Positions 1 through 8,933 of a stretch of DNA of 64,000 nt are shown here, in pieces (within the stretch, counting starts at the first letter, position 1; the number at the start of each line of letters is the position of its first letter). The DNA lies in the NCBI RefSeq assembly GCF_023078455.1, contig NZ_CP095740.1, positions 3,832,001 through 3,896,000 on the forward strand. The letters are read 5' to 3'. The translations under genes and the position numbers were made by a program. Source of the DNA: Luteibacter aegosomatis. Lineage in GTDB: Bacteria > Pseudomonadota > Gammaproteobacteria > Xanthomonadales > Rhodanobacteraceae. The notes below the pieces were generated by a model. That model did no database searches. It was not told where the DNA came from and saw nothing but the letters and a program-made list of their open reading frames with translations.

Positions 1-244
1 CGCCGTAGCTGGCCACCTGTGCCACGATCGCGTCGATGTCGTGCCACTGGCCGCCATGGAACGAGTATTCGGTGTCGCACCACACGCAGCGCAACGGGCA
101 ACCGGTGAGGCGCACGAAGACCGTGGGCCAGCCGATGGCATCGGCCTCGCCCTGCACGGAGTGGAAGATCTCGGTGATCCGCAGGCGCTCCCGGACGGGT
201 GCGACCGGCGGAACGTCCGCCGGCGTTGCGGTGCTGCCGTTCAT
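1..244 (-). CDS. queE: 7-carboxy-7-deazaguanine synthase, 5' part
   Basis: Radical-SAM enzyme of queuosine/7-deazaguanine synthesis (6-carboxy-tetrahydropterin to 7-carboxy-7-deazaguanine). Only the first 81 codons are inside the window; the gene runs off the left edge. The segment shows the family entry IFHSVQGE, then a G/P-x-VF-x-RL-TGC block and the radical-SAM cluster in the form CPLRCVWC (the CxxxCxxC iron-sulfur ligands), followed by DTEYSF. It begins with ATG at 244, 4 bases after the cpoB stop, so it is the last visible gene of the tol-pal run. Location next to cpoB is a common arrangement in gammaproteobacteria. Recognition is by motif only; the C-terminal half cannot be checked here. 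Confidence 0.9.
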   Translation of the reverse strand, partial: MNGSTATPADVPPVAPVRERLRITEIFHSVQGEADAIGWPTVFVRLTGCPLRCVWCDTEYSFHGGQWHDIDAIVAQVASYG

Positions 245-248
245 GGGA

Positions 249-1088
249 TCAGTTGGCCGTCTGGCGCTGCAGGCGGCGCAGGCGTTCCTGGGCGAGGCCG
301 GCGGCCTTGCTGGACGGATACTTCGCGACGACCTGCTTGAGCGTCGCCACGGCGGCATCCTGCTGCTTCAGCTCGATCTGGCAATAACCGACCTTGAGCA
401 GGCCATCGGAGACCTTTTCGCTCTGCGGATAGTTCTTCACCAGGCGCTGGAAGGCTTCGATCGCGACCGGGTAGTTCATGGTCACGTAGTACGACTCGCC
501 CAGCCAGTAGTACGCGTTGGGCGCCAGCGCGCTGTCGGGATACTTGGTGAGGAAGTCGCGGAAGCCGCGCGATGCGGTGACATAGTCGCCGCCGCGCAGC
601 GACTTGAACGCGGCGTCGTAAGCCGCCTGCTCGGCAGGCGCGGCCTGGCCCGGGCTGGTGGACGCGGCGGCGGGTGCGGCGGAAGGTGCCTGCGACGCGG
701 CCGCGGCGGCGGGCGTCGCGGGCGGAGGCGTCGATGCGGCAGCCGACGGCGGCGGTTGGGCCGGCGCGCCGCCCTTCTCGATACGGCCCAACCGCGAATC
801 GACGTCCGCGTATTGCGCCTTCTGGGAATCCTGGATCTGCTTGTTCTGGTGCTGGAGCTCTTCGATCTGCCCTTGCAGCTGGGATACCTGCTGCTGGAGA
901 TCGTTGACCTGGTTCACCAGCGACGTGGTGCCCGCGTTGGCCTGGCTCTGCTGCTCGAGCCGCGACACGCGGTCGGCGAGGCTGAGGCGATCCTGGGCGA
1001 CGGCGGGCAGAGCAAAAAGCGTGGCGGACGCGATTGCGCCCGCCACGCCAAGCCTGGCCGTGAAACGATTAGCCAGAGTCTTCTTCAT
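249..1088 (-). CDS. cpoB: Tol-Pal system protein CpoB (YbgF)
   Basis: Periplasmic partner of the Tol-Pal machine, known in E. coli to link outer-membrane constriction to peptidoglycan synthesis at division. The 279-residue product has a signal peptide (about 1-31, ending ALPAVAQ), a Gln-rich coiled coil at about 37-90, a low-complexity Ala/Pro linker (about 105-155), and a C-terminal TPR domain with three repeats built around AYYWLGESYY, VGYCQIELK and the final QERLRRL. The N-terminal coiled coil, linker and TPR order is that of CpoB. It starts 3 bases after the pal stop, so the two are translated from one message. Nothing unusual seen; the Ala/Pro linker is longer than in E. coli. Confidence 0.95.
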   Translation of the reverse strand: MKKTLANRFTARLGVAGAIASATLFALPAVAQDRLSLADRVSRLEQQSQANAGTTSLVNQVNDLQQQVSQLQGQIEELQHQNKQIQDSQKAQYADVDSRLGRIEKGGAPAQPPPSAAASTPPPATPAAAAASQAPSAAPAAASTSPGQAAPAEQAAYDAAFKSLRGGDYVTASRGFRDFLTKYPDSALAPNAYYWLGESYYVTMNYPVAIEAFQRLVKNYPQSEKVSDGLLKVGYCQIELKQQDAAVATLKQVVAKYPSSKAAGLAQERLRRLQRQTAN

Positions 1089-1091
1089 TGC

Positions 1092-1601
1092 TTACTTCGC
1101 GGTGTAGACGATCTCAACGCGACGGTTCTTGGCCCAGCAGTCTTCGTTGTGCTCACGGCAGGTCGGCTTCTCCTTGCCGTAGCTGGTCACGTTGACCTGG
1201 CCAGCCGAACCACCGGCAGCCTGGAGGGCGCTGGAGACGGCATTGCCACGACGCTCGCCGAGGCCGAGGTTGTACTCGCGGGTGCCGCGCTCGTCGGTGT
1301 TGCCTTCGAGGGTCATCGCCGACATCGGACGGTCACGCAGGTACTTGGCGTGGCAGGCGATGATCTGCTCGAACTCCGGCTTGACGTCGTTCTTGTCGAA
1401 GTCGAAGTAGACGACGCGCTGACGCAGGCAAGCGTCGGTGTCGAGGTCGGACGGCTGGTACTTGCCGTCGTTGGTCGGGGCCTGGGTCTGGGTGACCGGG
1501 GCCGACTCGGCCGGCGGCGGGGTCTTGACCTGCTTCTTGGAGCAAGCGACCGCGCCAACGCAGAGCAGGGCGGCCAGGGTGATGGTAACGGTCTTATTCA
1601 T
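1092..1601 (-). CDS. pal: Peptidoglycan-associated lipoprotein Pal
   Basis: Outer-membrane lipoprotein that binds peptidoglycan and the Tol proteins. The 169-residue product has a lipoprotein-type signal with the acylated Cys at residue 20 (AVAC, a slightly weak lipobox), a short Pro/Thr linker, and an OmpA-like domain with the diagnostic EGNTDERGTREYN and LGERR elements and a final NRRVEIVY. I place the start at ATG 1601, preceded by GAAGGAA seven bases upstream, rather than at an in-frame TTG at 1616. A hairpin terminator lies between tolB and pal, so pal and cpoB probably also have their own promoter in the 253-base gap. Confidence 0.96.
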   Translation of the reverse strand: MNKTVTITLAALLCVGAVACSKKQVKTPPPAESAPVTQTQAPTNDGKYQPSDLDTDACLRQRVVYFDFDKNDVKPEFEQIIACHAKYLRDRPMSAMTLEGNTDERGTREYNLGLGERRGNAVSSALQAAGGSAGQVNVTSYGKEKPTCREHNEDCWAKNRRVEIVYTAK

Positions 1602-1785
1602 GGGACGTTCCTTCAAACAGTTGAGTTCCGACAGTCGTTTTACGGTTTCGGGACAGACACCGCCGGTTGTCCGGCTGTTTTTCTACTTGCATCCACGTTG
1701 ACGGGGCGCTGTCCCGCACCCTACGCCCTCGCTCCGTCAGCCATCGAGTGACCGCCGGGTGTTCCATTATTCCTTATCGCCCGCG

Positions 1786-1810
1786 AAAAGGGCGCGGTTA
1801 TACCGCGCCC
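1786..1810 (-). terminator. Rho-independent terminator between tolB and pal
   Basis: A perfect 9-base inverted repeat (GGGCGCGGT / ACCGCGCCC, 1790-1810, 3-base loop) is followed on the minus strand by TTTT (1786-1789). It lies 45 bases after the tolB stop. It should end or attenuate the tolQRAB message ahead of pal. Confidence 0.65.
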
Positions 1811-1854
1811 CTCCCTGGACGTTGCCGACGTCGCGGCCCCCTGCGGGCGCGCCA

Positions 1855-3183
1855 TCAGCGCTGTCTATAGGGCCCCCATGCCGGTTCGCGCACGTCGCCG
1901 TCCGAAAGGACGAGACGCTGGCGCACCAGGCCGTCTGCCGAAACTGCATACAGGACGCCACGCGTACCCTGCGATGCCGCATAGAGAAGCATGCTCGCGT
2001 TGGGCGCGAAGCTGGGCGAATCGTCCACGTTGCCCGGGGACACGAAACGCACCTGACCGCCCAGGCTAAGGTCCATGATGGCGATACGATACACGTTCCC
2101 GTTGCCCTGCACCATCGCGATCTGCTTGCCGTCGTAGCTCACGTCGGCGCTGGCGTTGAAACCGCCCTGGAAAGTGACGCGCTGGGCATTGCCCCCGCTG
2201 ACCGACGTCTTGTAGATCTGCGGCTTGCCCGAGCGGTCGGAGGTGAACAGGATGCTCTGGCCGTCCGGGGTGAAGGTCGGCTCGGTATCGATGGCGAAAT
2301 TGTTGGTGATCCGGGTTTCGGTGCGGCTGGCCACGTCGATCACGAAGATCTCGGGGTTGCCCACGTAGGACAGGCTCACCGCCAGCTTGCTGCCGTCGGG
2401 CGACCAGGCCGGGGCGCTGTTGATGCCCTTGGGGTGCGACGCGATCAGGCTGCGCGAGCCCGTGGAAATGTTCTGGATGTAGACGGCCGAATTGCCGCTT
2501 TCGAACGACACGTAGGCGATCTTGCTGCCGTCGGGCGACCACGCCGGACCGAGCAGCGACTCACGAGAGCGGGCCACCACCTGCGGATTGTAGCCGTCCG
2601 AATCGGCCACGATGAGCGAGTACGTGGTGTTGTTGCCCGTACCGACCGCCGTGATATAGGCGATGCGCGTCCAGAACGCGCCGCGGACGCCGGTGATCTT
2701 TTCGTAGATCTGGTCGGCGATCTGGTGGGCCACGCCACGCAGGTCACCCGTGGGCGCCGTGAAGGACTGGGCGAGCAGGCTCTGCTGCCGGTTCACGTCC
2801 CACAGCTCGTACTCCACCTTGACCATGCCGCCGCCCGCATCGCTGATGCGGCCGATCGTGAGGAAGTCCTGCTTGAGCAGGCGCCAGGTGGCGAACTTGA
2901 TGTCCGAACCCTGCGACGGGGTCTCGACGATGTCGTTCTTGTCCAGGGAGCGGAATTTGCCGGAACGGTTGAAGTCGGCGCGGATGACGTCGGCGACGTC
3001 GGTCGGCAGCGGCGAGCCGCCGGCCTGGGCGAAGGGAACCACCGCGATCGGCGTCGCGGTGGCGACGCCCTTGGCGATTTCCACGTTGAGCGACTGGGCG
3101 GCGGCGGGTCCGGCCACGAGGGCGGCCAGCCCGGCGAGGGCGGCGGCGAAACGGAGGATCGTCTTGCGCATGGGCTGATTCAT
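1855..3183 (-). CDS. tolB: Tol-Pal translocation protein TolB
   Basis: Periplasmic beta-propeller protein that binds Pal and is released by TolA. The 442-residue product has a signal peptide (about 1-35, ending GPAAAQS), an N-terminal alpha/beta domain (to about 165, including IAVVPFAQ), and a six-bladed propeller with repeated blade signatures: SPDGSKIAYVSFE, PAWSPDGSKLAVS, FTPDGQSILFTSDR and the closing REPAWGP. Two starts are possible, ATG 3183 (MNQPM) and ATG 3171 (MRKTI); I chose 3183 because AGG sits 6 bases upstream. The reading frame is open much further upstream, but that part has no signal-like sequence and is a GC-rich artefact. Confidence 0.96.
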   Translation of the reverse strand: MNQPMRKTILRFAAALAGLAALVAGPAAAQSLNVEIAKGVATATPIAVVPFAQAGGSPLPTDVADVIRADFNRSGKFRSLDKNDIVETPSQGSDIKFATWRLLKQDFLTIGRISDAGGGMVKVEYELWDVNRQQSLLAQSFTAPTGDLRGVAHQIADQIYEKITGVRGAFWTRIAYITAVGTGNNTTYSLIVADSDGYNPQVVARSRESLLGPAWSPDGSKIAYVSFESGNSAVYIQNISTGSRSLIASHPKGINSAPAWSPDGSKLAVSLSYVGNPEIFVIDVASRTETRITNNFAIDTEPTFTPDGQSILFTSDRSGKPQIYKTSVSGGNAQRVTFQGGFNASADVSYDGKQIAMVQGNGNVYRIAIMDLSLGGQVRFVSPGNVDDSPSFAPNASMLLYAASQGTRGVLYAVSADGLVRQRLVLSDGDVREPAWGPYRQR

Positions 3184-3298
3184 TGCGACCTGAAGGAGAA
3201 AGTGGCGCCCGCATGGTAAGCGGGCTCCGATGGACCTGACTGACCCGATTCTGAATGCCCCGTGCCAGCCATGGCCGCGCGGGCACGCCGAACCATCA

Positions 3299-4234
3299 TT
3301 ACGGCCGGAACGTGAAGGTGAGGTTGCGCTGGAAGACGTCCTCGAAGCCCTGGTACGGCAACGGCTGGGCGCGGAGTACCGCGTTTTCCAGCGAAGCGCG
3401 GCCCGGGCCGTCGAACGGACAGCTGGCATCGACCTTGGCGCTCAGCACCTGGCCGCCCGGAATCTGCACGACGTGGACGATGCAGGCACCGTTGCCGATG
3501 TTCTCCGGCCGCAACCAGTTTTGCGTCACGGCATTCTGGATGGCCGCGATGTAGGCCGCCTGCTTGCTGTCGTCCTTGCCGTTCTGCCCGGTCTGGGGCT
3601 TCTCGGCGAAGGGCAGGTCCTCGCGGCCGTCGTCCTTGGCGTTGGCCAGATCCTTCAGCTGCTGCTCGGCCTGCTTCTTCTTGGAGTCGGCCTGCTTCGT
3701 GTTCGACTTGGCGGCATCGAGCTGCTTGAAGATTTCGTCGATCTGCTTCTGTTTTTCCTTGCGCTTTTCTTCCTGCGCGTCGATCTCGGCCTGCCGCTGG
3801 CGCTGCTGCTCTTCCTGCAGGCGCTTGGCGTCCTCGGCCTTTTGCACCGCGTCGTCGACGACCTTTTCCTGGTCCTTCAGGGCGGGAACTTTCGGCGGCG
3901 GCGGCAGGGTCTCGACCTTCGGCTTCTCCGGCGGCGGAGGCGTCGGCGTGGGCTGGGCCGGCGGCGGGGGAACGGTGTTCGGCACCGGCTTCTGCGTGTG
4001 CTTCGGCGGCGGCGCACCGGTGGGGCCGACCAGCACCGCTTCGATGGGTTGCCCCGGAAGCAGGATGGGCGCCTCGCACTTGAGCGGATTCCACTCGCGC
4101 GGAATCCCGAGCTTGTCGCCCCACTCTTCCCAGAACGTGCACGAGGTCACCGCGAGCCAGAGGAAGGCCGCGATGCCGACGTGGAGGACCGCGGCCCAGA
4201 AGACCGCGATAGACGTGCCGTTACGGTTTTCCAT
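3299..4234 (-). CDS. tolA: Tol-Pal inner-membrane energy transducer TolA
   Basis: TolA couples the proton-motive force harvested by TolQR to TolB-Pal. The 311-residue product has one N-terminal transmembrane helix (about 9-30), a Pro-rich segment (about 75-112), a long charged helix rich in Lys, Glu, Gln and Ala (about 115-205), and a C-terminal TolA domain containing AAIQNAVTQNWLRP and two Cys residues (GACIVHVV and DASCPF). It ends RNLTFTFRP. The gene overlaps the end of tolR by 14 bases, as expected for translational coupling. The Pro-rich spacer before the helix differs from the Gly-rich spacer of E. coli TolA. Confidence 0.95.
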   Translation of the reverse strand: MENRNGTSIAVFWAAVLHVGIAAFLWLAVTSCTFWEEWGDKLGIPREWNPLKCEAPILLPGQPIEAVLVGPTGAPPPKHTQKPVPNTVPPPPAQPTPTPPPPEKPKVETLPPPPKVPALKDQEKVVDDAVQKAEDAKRLQEEQQRQRQAEIDAQEEKRKEKQKQIDEIFKQLDAAKSNTKQADSKKKQAEQQLKDLANAKDDGREDLPFAEKPQTGQNGKDDSKQAAYIAAIQNAVTQNWLRPENIGNGACIVHVVQIPGGQVLSAKVDASCPFDGPGRASLENAVLRAQPLPYQGFEDVFQRNLTFTFRP

Positions 4235-4664
4235 TCTGCGCGGACTGCGGCTGGCTCATGAGGCCGATTTTGGAGATGCCCGCTTCCTGGAGGATCGGGA
4301 GGATCTGGTACACCTTGCCGTAGCCCACGCGGTCGTCGCCCGCGAGCAGGACCTGGATTTCCGGGTTGGCGTCGTGGAACGCCGTGATCTTCTTCCTGAA
4401 GTCGTCGATGCTGACCGGCTCGCGCTTGGCGCCGTTGGCGGTCAGGTAGACCTGGCCCTCCGCATCCACGGAGACCACGATCGGGTCTTTCTTGTCCTGG
4501 AGGGACTTGGCGTTGGTCTGGGGCAGCTGGATGTCCACGCCGAGGTTCATCATGGGCGTGGTGACCATGAAGATGATCAGCAGCACGAGCATCACGTCGA
4601 TATAGGGAACGACGTTGATCTCGGACTTGAGCTTCCGCTTTTGACGGCGGTGGGAAGTACGCAT
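4221..4664 (-). CDS. tolR: Tol-Pal proton channel subunit TolR
   Basis: ExbD/TolR family protein that forms the proton-conducting motor with TolQ. The 147 residues comprise a basic cytoplasmic N-terminus, a transmembrane helix starting NVVPYIDVMLVLLIIF with the essential Asp at position 23, and a periplasmic domain with VYLTANG, DDRVGYG and a C-terminal GLMSQP. Length and Asp position match E. coli TolR. It lies 16 bases downstream of tolQ and overlaps tolA. Confidence 0.97.
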   Translation of the reverse strand: MRTSHRRQKRKLKSEINVVPYIDVMLVLLIIFMVTTPMMNLGVDIQLPQTNAKSLQDKKDPIVVSVDAEGQVYLTANGAKREPVSIDDFRKKITAFHDANPEIQVLLAGDDRVGYGKVYQILPILQEAGISKIGLMSQPQSAQNGKP

Positions 4665-4680
4665 CGGGGAAACTCCGGGC

Positions 4681-5361
4681 TCAGGCCTCGTCCGTATGGA
4701 GCTGGCGCTGCAGCACCGAGGAGAATTCTTCCTGGAAGACCTCGTAGCGCGACGCGACGCGCTCGACCTTGTTGGCGTAGCGGTTGTACGCCCACACGGC
4801 AGGGATGGCGGCGAACAGGCCCATGGCGGTGGCGATCAGCGCTTCGGAGATGTGCGGGGCCACCACGGAAATGGTGACGTCCTTCATCTCGCCCAGGCCC
4901 TGGAAGGCGCCCATGATGCCCCACACCGTGCCGAACAGGCCCACGTAAGGGCTGATCGAACCCACGTTGGCGAGGAATTCGAGGTTCTGCTCGAGCTTGC
5001 CGATCTCGCGGGTGCCGGCCACGCGCATGGCGCGCTCGGAGCCTTCCATGACGCGATTGGCGTCGGTGATCCGGCGCTGGCGCTGGCGGGCGAATTCGCG
5101 GAAGCCGGCCTCGAAGATGTTTTCCATGCCGTGCTGGCCGTCGCGGTTACCCACCTCGCGGAATAGGGCGGCCAGATCGGCGCCCGACCAGAAGCGGTCT
5201 TCGAAGGCCTCGGCGTTGGCGTGGGCCTGCTTCAGCTGGGTGTACTTGCGGATGATGATCACCCACGAGAGAAAGGAGAACCCCAGAAGGAGCAGCATGA
5301 CCAGCTGCACGGGCAGGCTCGCTTCCGAGACCAGCTTGAAAATATTGAGTCCACCGTTCAT
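4681..5361 (-). CDS. tolQ: Tol-Pal proton channel subunit TolQ
   Basis: MotA/TolQ/ExbB family membrane protein. The 226-residue product has three predicted transmembrane helices (about 17-37, 131-155, 167-190). The last two contain the family signatures SPYVGLFGTVWGIMGAF and ISEALIATAMGLFAAIPAV; the Thr residues in these helices line the proton path in homologues. It starts at ATG 5361 and follows ybgC by 48 bases, giving the classical order ybgC-tolQ-tolR-tolA-tolB. Confidence 0.97.
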   Translation of the reverse strand: MNGGLNIFKLVSEASLPVQLVMLLLLGFSFLSWVIIIRKYTQLKQAHANAEAFEDRFWSGADLAALFREVGNRDGQHGMENIFEAGFREFARQRQRRITDANRVMEGSERAMRVAGTREIGKLEQNLEFLANVGSISPYVGLFGTVWGIMGAFQGLGEMKDVTISVVAPHISEALIATAMGLFAAIPAVWAYNRYANKVERVASRYEVFQEEFSSVLQRQLHTDEA

Positions 5362-5409
5362 CGCAAGAAGGCTCTCCGCCGTAAAATCAAAGGCTTGGGT
5401 AGTAAAGGG

Positions 5410-5799
5410 TCAGGCAGGAAACAGGCCGTCCGGCACCAGTGCCGGCCGCATCGTGTCGAAATTGACGCAGGCCACGCGCACCGTGGCGCGCACCAGGACC
5501 GCATCCCCGCGAACGATCTCCTGATCGAAAAGGATACTGGCTGAACGGTGCTCTTTGACGGCGACGCTTACCAGGAGTTCATCATCCAGACGGGCCGGAC
5601 GGAGGAAATCGATCTGCATGTCGCGGACGACGAAGCCCAGGCCCGTGGTGGCCCGCAGGGCACTCTGGTCGATGGTGTGCGCGCGCATCCACTCCGAGCG
5701 CGCCCGCTCCATGAAGCGGACGTAATTGGCGTGATAGACCAGACCGCCCGCATCGGTGTCTTCCCAGTAGATGCGGATGGGCCAATGGAAGACGCTCAT
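5410..5799 (-). CDS. ybgC: Tol-Pal associated acyl-CoA thioesterase YbgC
   Basis: Hot-dog fold 4-hydroxybenzoyl-CoA-type thioesterase, 129 residues. The N-terminus carries the family signature [16 protein letters not shown] with the catalytic Asp and the [12 protein letters not shown] helix. The start ATG at 5799 overlaps the ruvB stop by 4 bases (ATGA), so the gene is coupled to ruvB. Homologues hydrolyse short acyl-CoAs and sit at the head of tol-pal operons; the exact substrate cannot be read from sequence. Confidence 0.95.
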   Translation of the reverse strand: MSVFHWPIRIYWEDTDAGGLVYHANYVRFMERARSEWMRAHTIDQSALRATTGLGFVVRDMQIDFLRPARLDDELLVSVAVKEHRSASILFDQEIVRGDAVLVRATVRVACVNFDTMRPALVPDGLFPA

Positions 5800-6836
5800 G
5801 GCTCGTCCTGAAAAAGATCGGGCGTCGCGGCCTGTCGAGGCGGCGGGTTGAGTCCCAGGTGGCGCCAGGCCTTGGCCGAGGCCATGCGCCCCCGCGCCGT
5901 GCGGATGAGGAAGCCCTGCTGGATGAGGTAGGGCTCCACCACGTCCTCGAGGGTGCCGCGGTCTTCGCTGAGCGCGGCGGCCAGCGACTCGACACCCACC
6001 GGGCCACCGTCGAAGTTTTCGATGATGATGCCCAGCAGGCGGCGATCGAGATCGTCGAAGCCCTCGGCGTCGACCTTGAGCATGTCGGTGGCCGCCCGGG
6101 CCAGGGCGTGGTCGATGCGGCCGTCGCCGCGCACGTCGGCATAGTCGCGCACGCGACGCAGCAGCCGGTTGGCGATGCGCGGCGTGCCTCGCGAACGGCG
6201 GGCGATTTCCATCGCCCCCTCCACGTCGCACTCCACGCCGAAGATGCGCGCCGCGCGGCGCACGATGGCCGTCAGCTCGTCGACGCTGTAGAACTCCAGG
6301 CGCTGGATGATGCCGAAGCGATCGCGCAGCGGACCGGTGAGCAGGCCGGCGCGCGTGGTGGCGCCGATCAGCGTGAACGGCGGCAGGTCGAGCTTGATCG
6401 ACCGGGCCGCGGGCCCTTCGCCGATCATGATGTCGATCTGGAAGTCTTCCATCGCCGGATAGAGCACCTCCTCCACCACGGGGGAAAGGCGATGGATCTC
6501 GTCGACGAAGAGCACGTCGTGCGCCTCGAGGTTGGTGAGCAGCGCCGCGAGGTCGCCCGCGCGCTCGAGCACCGGGCCGGAGGTGGAGCGCACGTTCACG
6601 CCAAGCTCGTTGGCGATCACGTGGGACAGCGTGGTCTTGCCCAGGCCGGGCGGACCGAAGATCAGCGTGTGGTCGAGCGCACCGCCGCGCCGCTTGGCGG
6701 CCTCGATATAGATGGCCATCTGCTCGCGCACCGCCTGCTGGCCGAGGTACTCGGCCAGGCGTTTCGGGCGGATGCTGGCTTCCAGCGCCTCGTCGTCCAT
6801 GGCGGCGGCGGAGGAAATGATGCGGTGCTCGGACAT
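5796..6836 (-). CDS. ruvB: Holliday junction branch-migration ATPase RuvB
   Basis: Hexameric AAA+ motor that drives RuvA-bound Holliday junctions. The 346-residue product has the Walker A motif [11 protein letters not shown], Walker [10 protein letters not shown], sensor-1 loop GATTRAGLL, arginine-finger region GPLRDRFG, and the C-terminal winged helix with [18 protein letters not shown] start it at ATG 6836 (MSEHRII), which gives the usual family length; the frame is open upstream only through a repeat element. In this genome it is separated from ruvA by the potassium transporter kup. Confidence 0.97.
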   Translation of the reverse strand: MSEHRIISSAAAMDDEALEASIRPKRLAEYLGQQAVREQMAIYIEAAKRRGGALDHTLIFGPPGLGKTTLSHVIANELGVNVRSTSGPVLERAGDLAALLTNLEAHDVLFVDEIHRLSPVVEEVLYPAMEDFQIDIMIGEGPAARSIKLDLPPFTLIGATTRAGLLTGPLRDRFGIIQRLEFYSVDELTAIVRRAARIFGVECDVEGAMEIARRSRGTPRIANRLLRRVRDYADVRGDGRIDHALARAATDMLKVDAEGFDDLDRRLLGIIIENFDGGPVGVESLAAALSEDRGTLEDVVEPYLIQQGFLIRTARGRMASAKAWRHLGLNPPPRQAATPDLFQDEP

Positions 6837-6863
6837 GGGCGCATTATGGCATCTACCAGACGG

Positions 6864-7015
6864 GGTGGGAGCGAACCCTGTCCGCGAGCCCTCCGGCTTT
6901 CCTTGCGAATGCGGCCATGCGGTGATCGTGCGGGCTTTGACCGCTTGCACGATCACCGCATGGCCTCATTCGCGATAGCCAACCCGAGGGTTCGCGGACA
7001 GGGTCCGCTCCCACC
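6864..7015. repeat. 152-base composite REP palindrome (family A pair)
   Basis: Two outward family-A units, 6864-6893 (reads GGTGGGAGCGAACCCTGTCC and on) and its inverted partner 6986-7015, enclose an inner inverted repeat: 6905-6931 and 6947-6973 match at 26 of 27 positions. The whole stretch between kup and ruvB can fold into one very long hairpin. It fills almost the entire kup-ruvB gap. Confidence 0.85.
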
Positions 7016-7030
7016 ACTTCGTTAGACCGG

Positions 7031-8929
7031 TCAGATCTCGACCTGCGCGCCCAGCTCGATCAGCCGGTTGCCCGGAATCTGGAAAAACGCCGTGGCCGGC
7101 AGCGCATTGCGGGCGAGGAAGGCGAAGAGCTTGTCGCGCCACAAGGCCATGCCGGGGCGGCGTACGTCCGCCACGATGGTTTCGCGCGACAGGAAGAACG
7201 TGGTGTCCATCATGTCGAAGTCGATGCCCAGGCTGCTCGCGCGCGACAGCGAGAGCGGGATGTTCGGGTCTTCCGCGAAACCGTAGCGCAATTGCAGGCC
7301 GTAGAAGCCGCCGCCGTACTCGATGAGCTCCATGCGCTCGTCGTAATCGGCCACCGGGGTTTCCAGCATCTCGACGGTGAGCAGCACGTTGCGCTCGTGC
7401 AGCACCTTGTTGTGCTTGAGGTTGTGCAGCATGGCGTGCGGCACGGAATTCTGGTTGGCGGTGAGGAACACGGCCGTGCCGGGCACGCGCAGCGGCGGGT
7501 GGTCGGAGATGTTGGCCACGAACGGTTCGAGCGCGAGACCGGATTGCTTGATCTCGCGCACCACGAGGTCGCGACCACGGCGCCAGGTGGTCATCACGGT
7601 GAAGATCACCACGCCCAGCACGAGCGGGAACCAGCCGCCATGGGCGATCTTCAGCGCATTGGCGCCGAAGAACGCGAGATCGGTGATGAGGAAGATCACG
7701 CCCACGGTGATCACCGCCGACCAGTGCCAGTTCCAGCGGCGCTTGGCCACCACCAGCGCCAGCAGCGTGGTCATGGTCATCGTGCCGGTCACGGCGATGC
7801 CGTAGGCCGCGCCGAGGTTGTTCGACGAGCGGAAGCCGAGCACGGCCAGCACCACCAGTACGAGCAGCAGGCGGTTGATCCACGGTACGAAGATCTGCCC
7901 GGACATTTCGCGCGAGGTGTGCACCACGGCCATGCGCGGCGAGTAGCCCAGCGACATCGCTTCGCGCGTCATCGAGAACGCGCCGGAAATGACCGCCTGC
8001 GACGCGATCACCGCCGCGGCGGTGGCCAGCGCGATCATCGGGTAGAGCAGGTTCTCGGGCACCAGCTTGTAGAACGGGTTCTCGATGGCGGTCTGGTCGT
8101 GCAGCAGCAGCGCGCCCTGGCCGAAATAGTTGATCAGCAACGCGGGCAGCACGAAGAAGAACCACGCGTAGCGAATGGGCTTCTTGCCGAAGTGGCCCAT
8201 GTCGGCATAGAGCGCCTCGCCGCCGGTGAGCGCCAGCACCACGCCACCGAGGGCGATGAAGGCCTGCTTGCCGTGCGACATGAAGAAGCTCACCGCGTGG
8301 CGCGGATCGAGCGCGTACAGCACCTGCGGATGCGCCATGATCTGGCGCATGCCGAGCACGGCCAGCACGAGGAACCACACCACCATCACCGGCGCGAACG
8401 CCTTGCCCACCAGATTGGTGCCATGCCGCTGGATGGCGAACAGCACCAGCAGGATCACCAGGCAGATGGGCAGCACGTAGGTATCGAGCGTGGGCGCCGC
8501 GACCTCCAGGCCTTCCACCGCCGAGAGCACCGACATGGCCGGGGTGATCACGCCGTCGCCGTAGAACAGGGAGGCACCGAAGATGCCGATGGCGGCCAGC
8601 ACCCAACGCGCCCGGGGCGAGCCGCTGACGCTGCGCTGGGCCAGGGCCATGAGCGCCATGATGCCGCCCTCCCCCTTGTTGTCGGCGCGCATCACGAAGG
8701 TGACGTACTTGAGCGAGATCACCATCAGCAACGACCAGAAGATCAGCGAGAGCACGCCGAGCACGGCCTCGGGTTGCGGGGTCATCCCGTGCGTGCCGAG
8801 GGTTTCCTTCATGGTGTAGAGCGGACTGGTACCGATGTCGCCGAACACGACGCCGATGGCGCCCAGGGCGAGCGTGGCGAGCTTCCTGCCGTGCGCGTTG
8901 CGCAGCTCTTCCTCGTGGGTCATGCCCAT
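7031..8929 (-). CDS. kup: Low-affinity potassium uptake transporter Kup
   Basis: KUP/HAK/KT family K+:H+ symporter, 632 residues. The first helix carries the family signature GVVFGDIGTSPLYT, followed by LSLIFWSL and NKGEGGIMALMAL; about 12 hydrophobic helices fill residues 18-450, then a hydrophilic C-terminal domain. Two ATG codons are close (8929 and 8923); 8929 is taken because GGAG lies 8 bases upstream. It follows the ruvA stop by 4 bases, so it is read with ruvCA. Placement of kup inside the ruv operon is an accessory insertion relative to E. coli. Confidence 0.95.
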   Translation of the reverse strand: MGMTHEEELRNAHGRKLATLALGAIGVVFGDIGTSPLYTMKETLGTHGMTPQPEAVLGVLSLIFWSLLMVISLKYVTFVMRADNKGEGGIMALMALAQRSVSGSPRARWVLAAIGIFGASLFYGDGVITPAMSVLSAVEGLEVAAPTLDTYVLPICLVILLVLFAIQRHGTNLVGKAFAPVMVVWFLVLAVLGMRQIMAHPQVLYALDPRHAVSFFMSHGKQAFIALGGVVLALTGGEALYADMGHFGKKPIRYAWFFFVLPALLINYFGQGALLLHDQTAIENPFYKLVPENLLYPMIALATAAAVIASQAVISGAFSMTREAMSLGYSPRMAVVHTSREMSGQIFVPWINRLLLVLVVLAVLGFRSSNNLGAAYGIAVTGTMTMTTLLALVVAKRRWNWHWSAVITVGVIFLITDLAFFGANALKIAHGGWFPLVLGVVIFTVMTTWRRGRDLVVREIKQSGLALEPFVANISDHPPLRVPGTAVFLTANQNSVPHAMLHNLKHNKVLHERNVLLTVEMLETPVADYDERMELIEYGGGFYGLQLRYGFAEDPNIPLSLSRASSLGIDFDMMDTTFFLSRETIVADVRRPGMALWRDKLFAFLARNALPATAFFQIPGNRLIELGAQVEI

Positions 8930-8933
8930 GGAT

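Noticed and set aside
3184..3429. N-terminal extension of TolB by about 80 residues
   Set aside because: The extension has no signal sequence and would bury the clear signal peptide; start taken at 3183.
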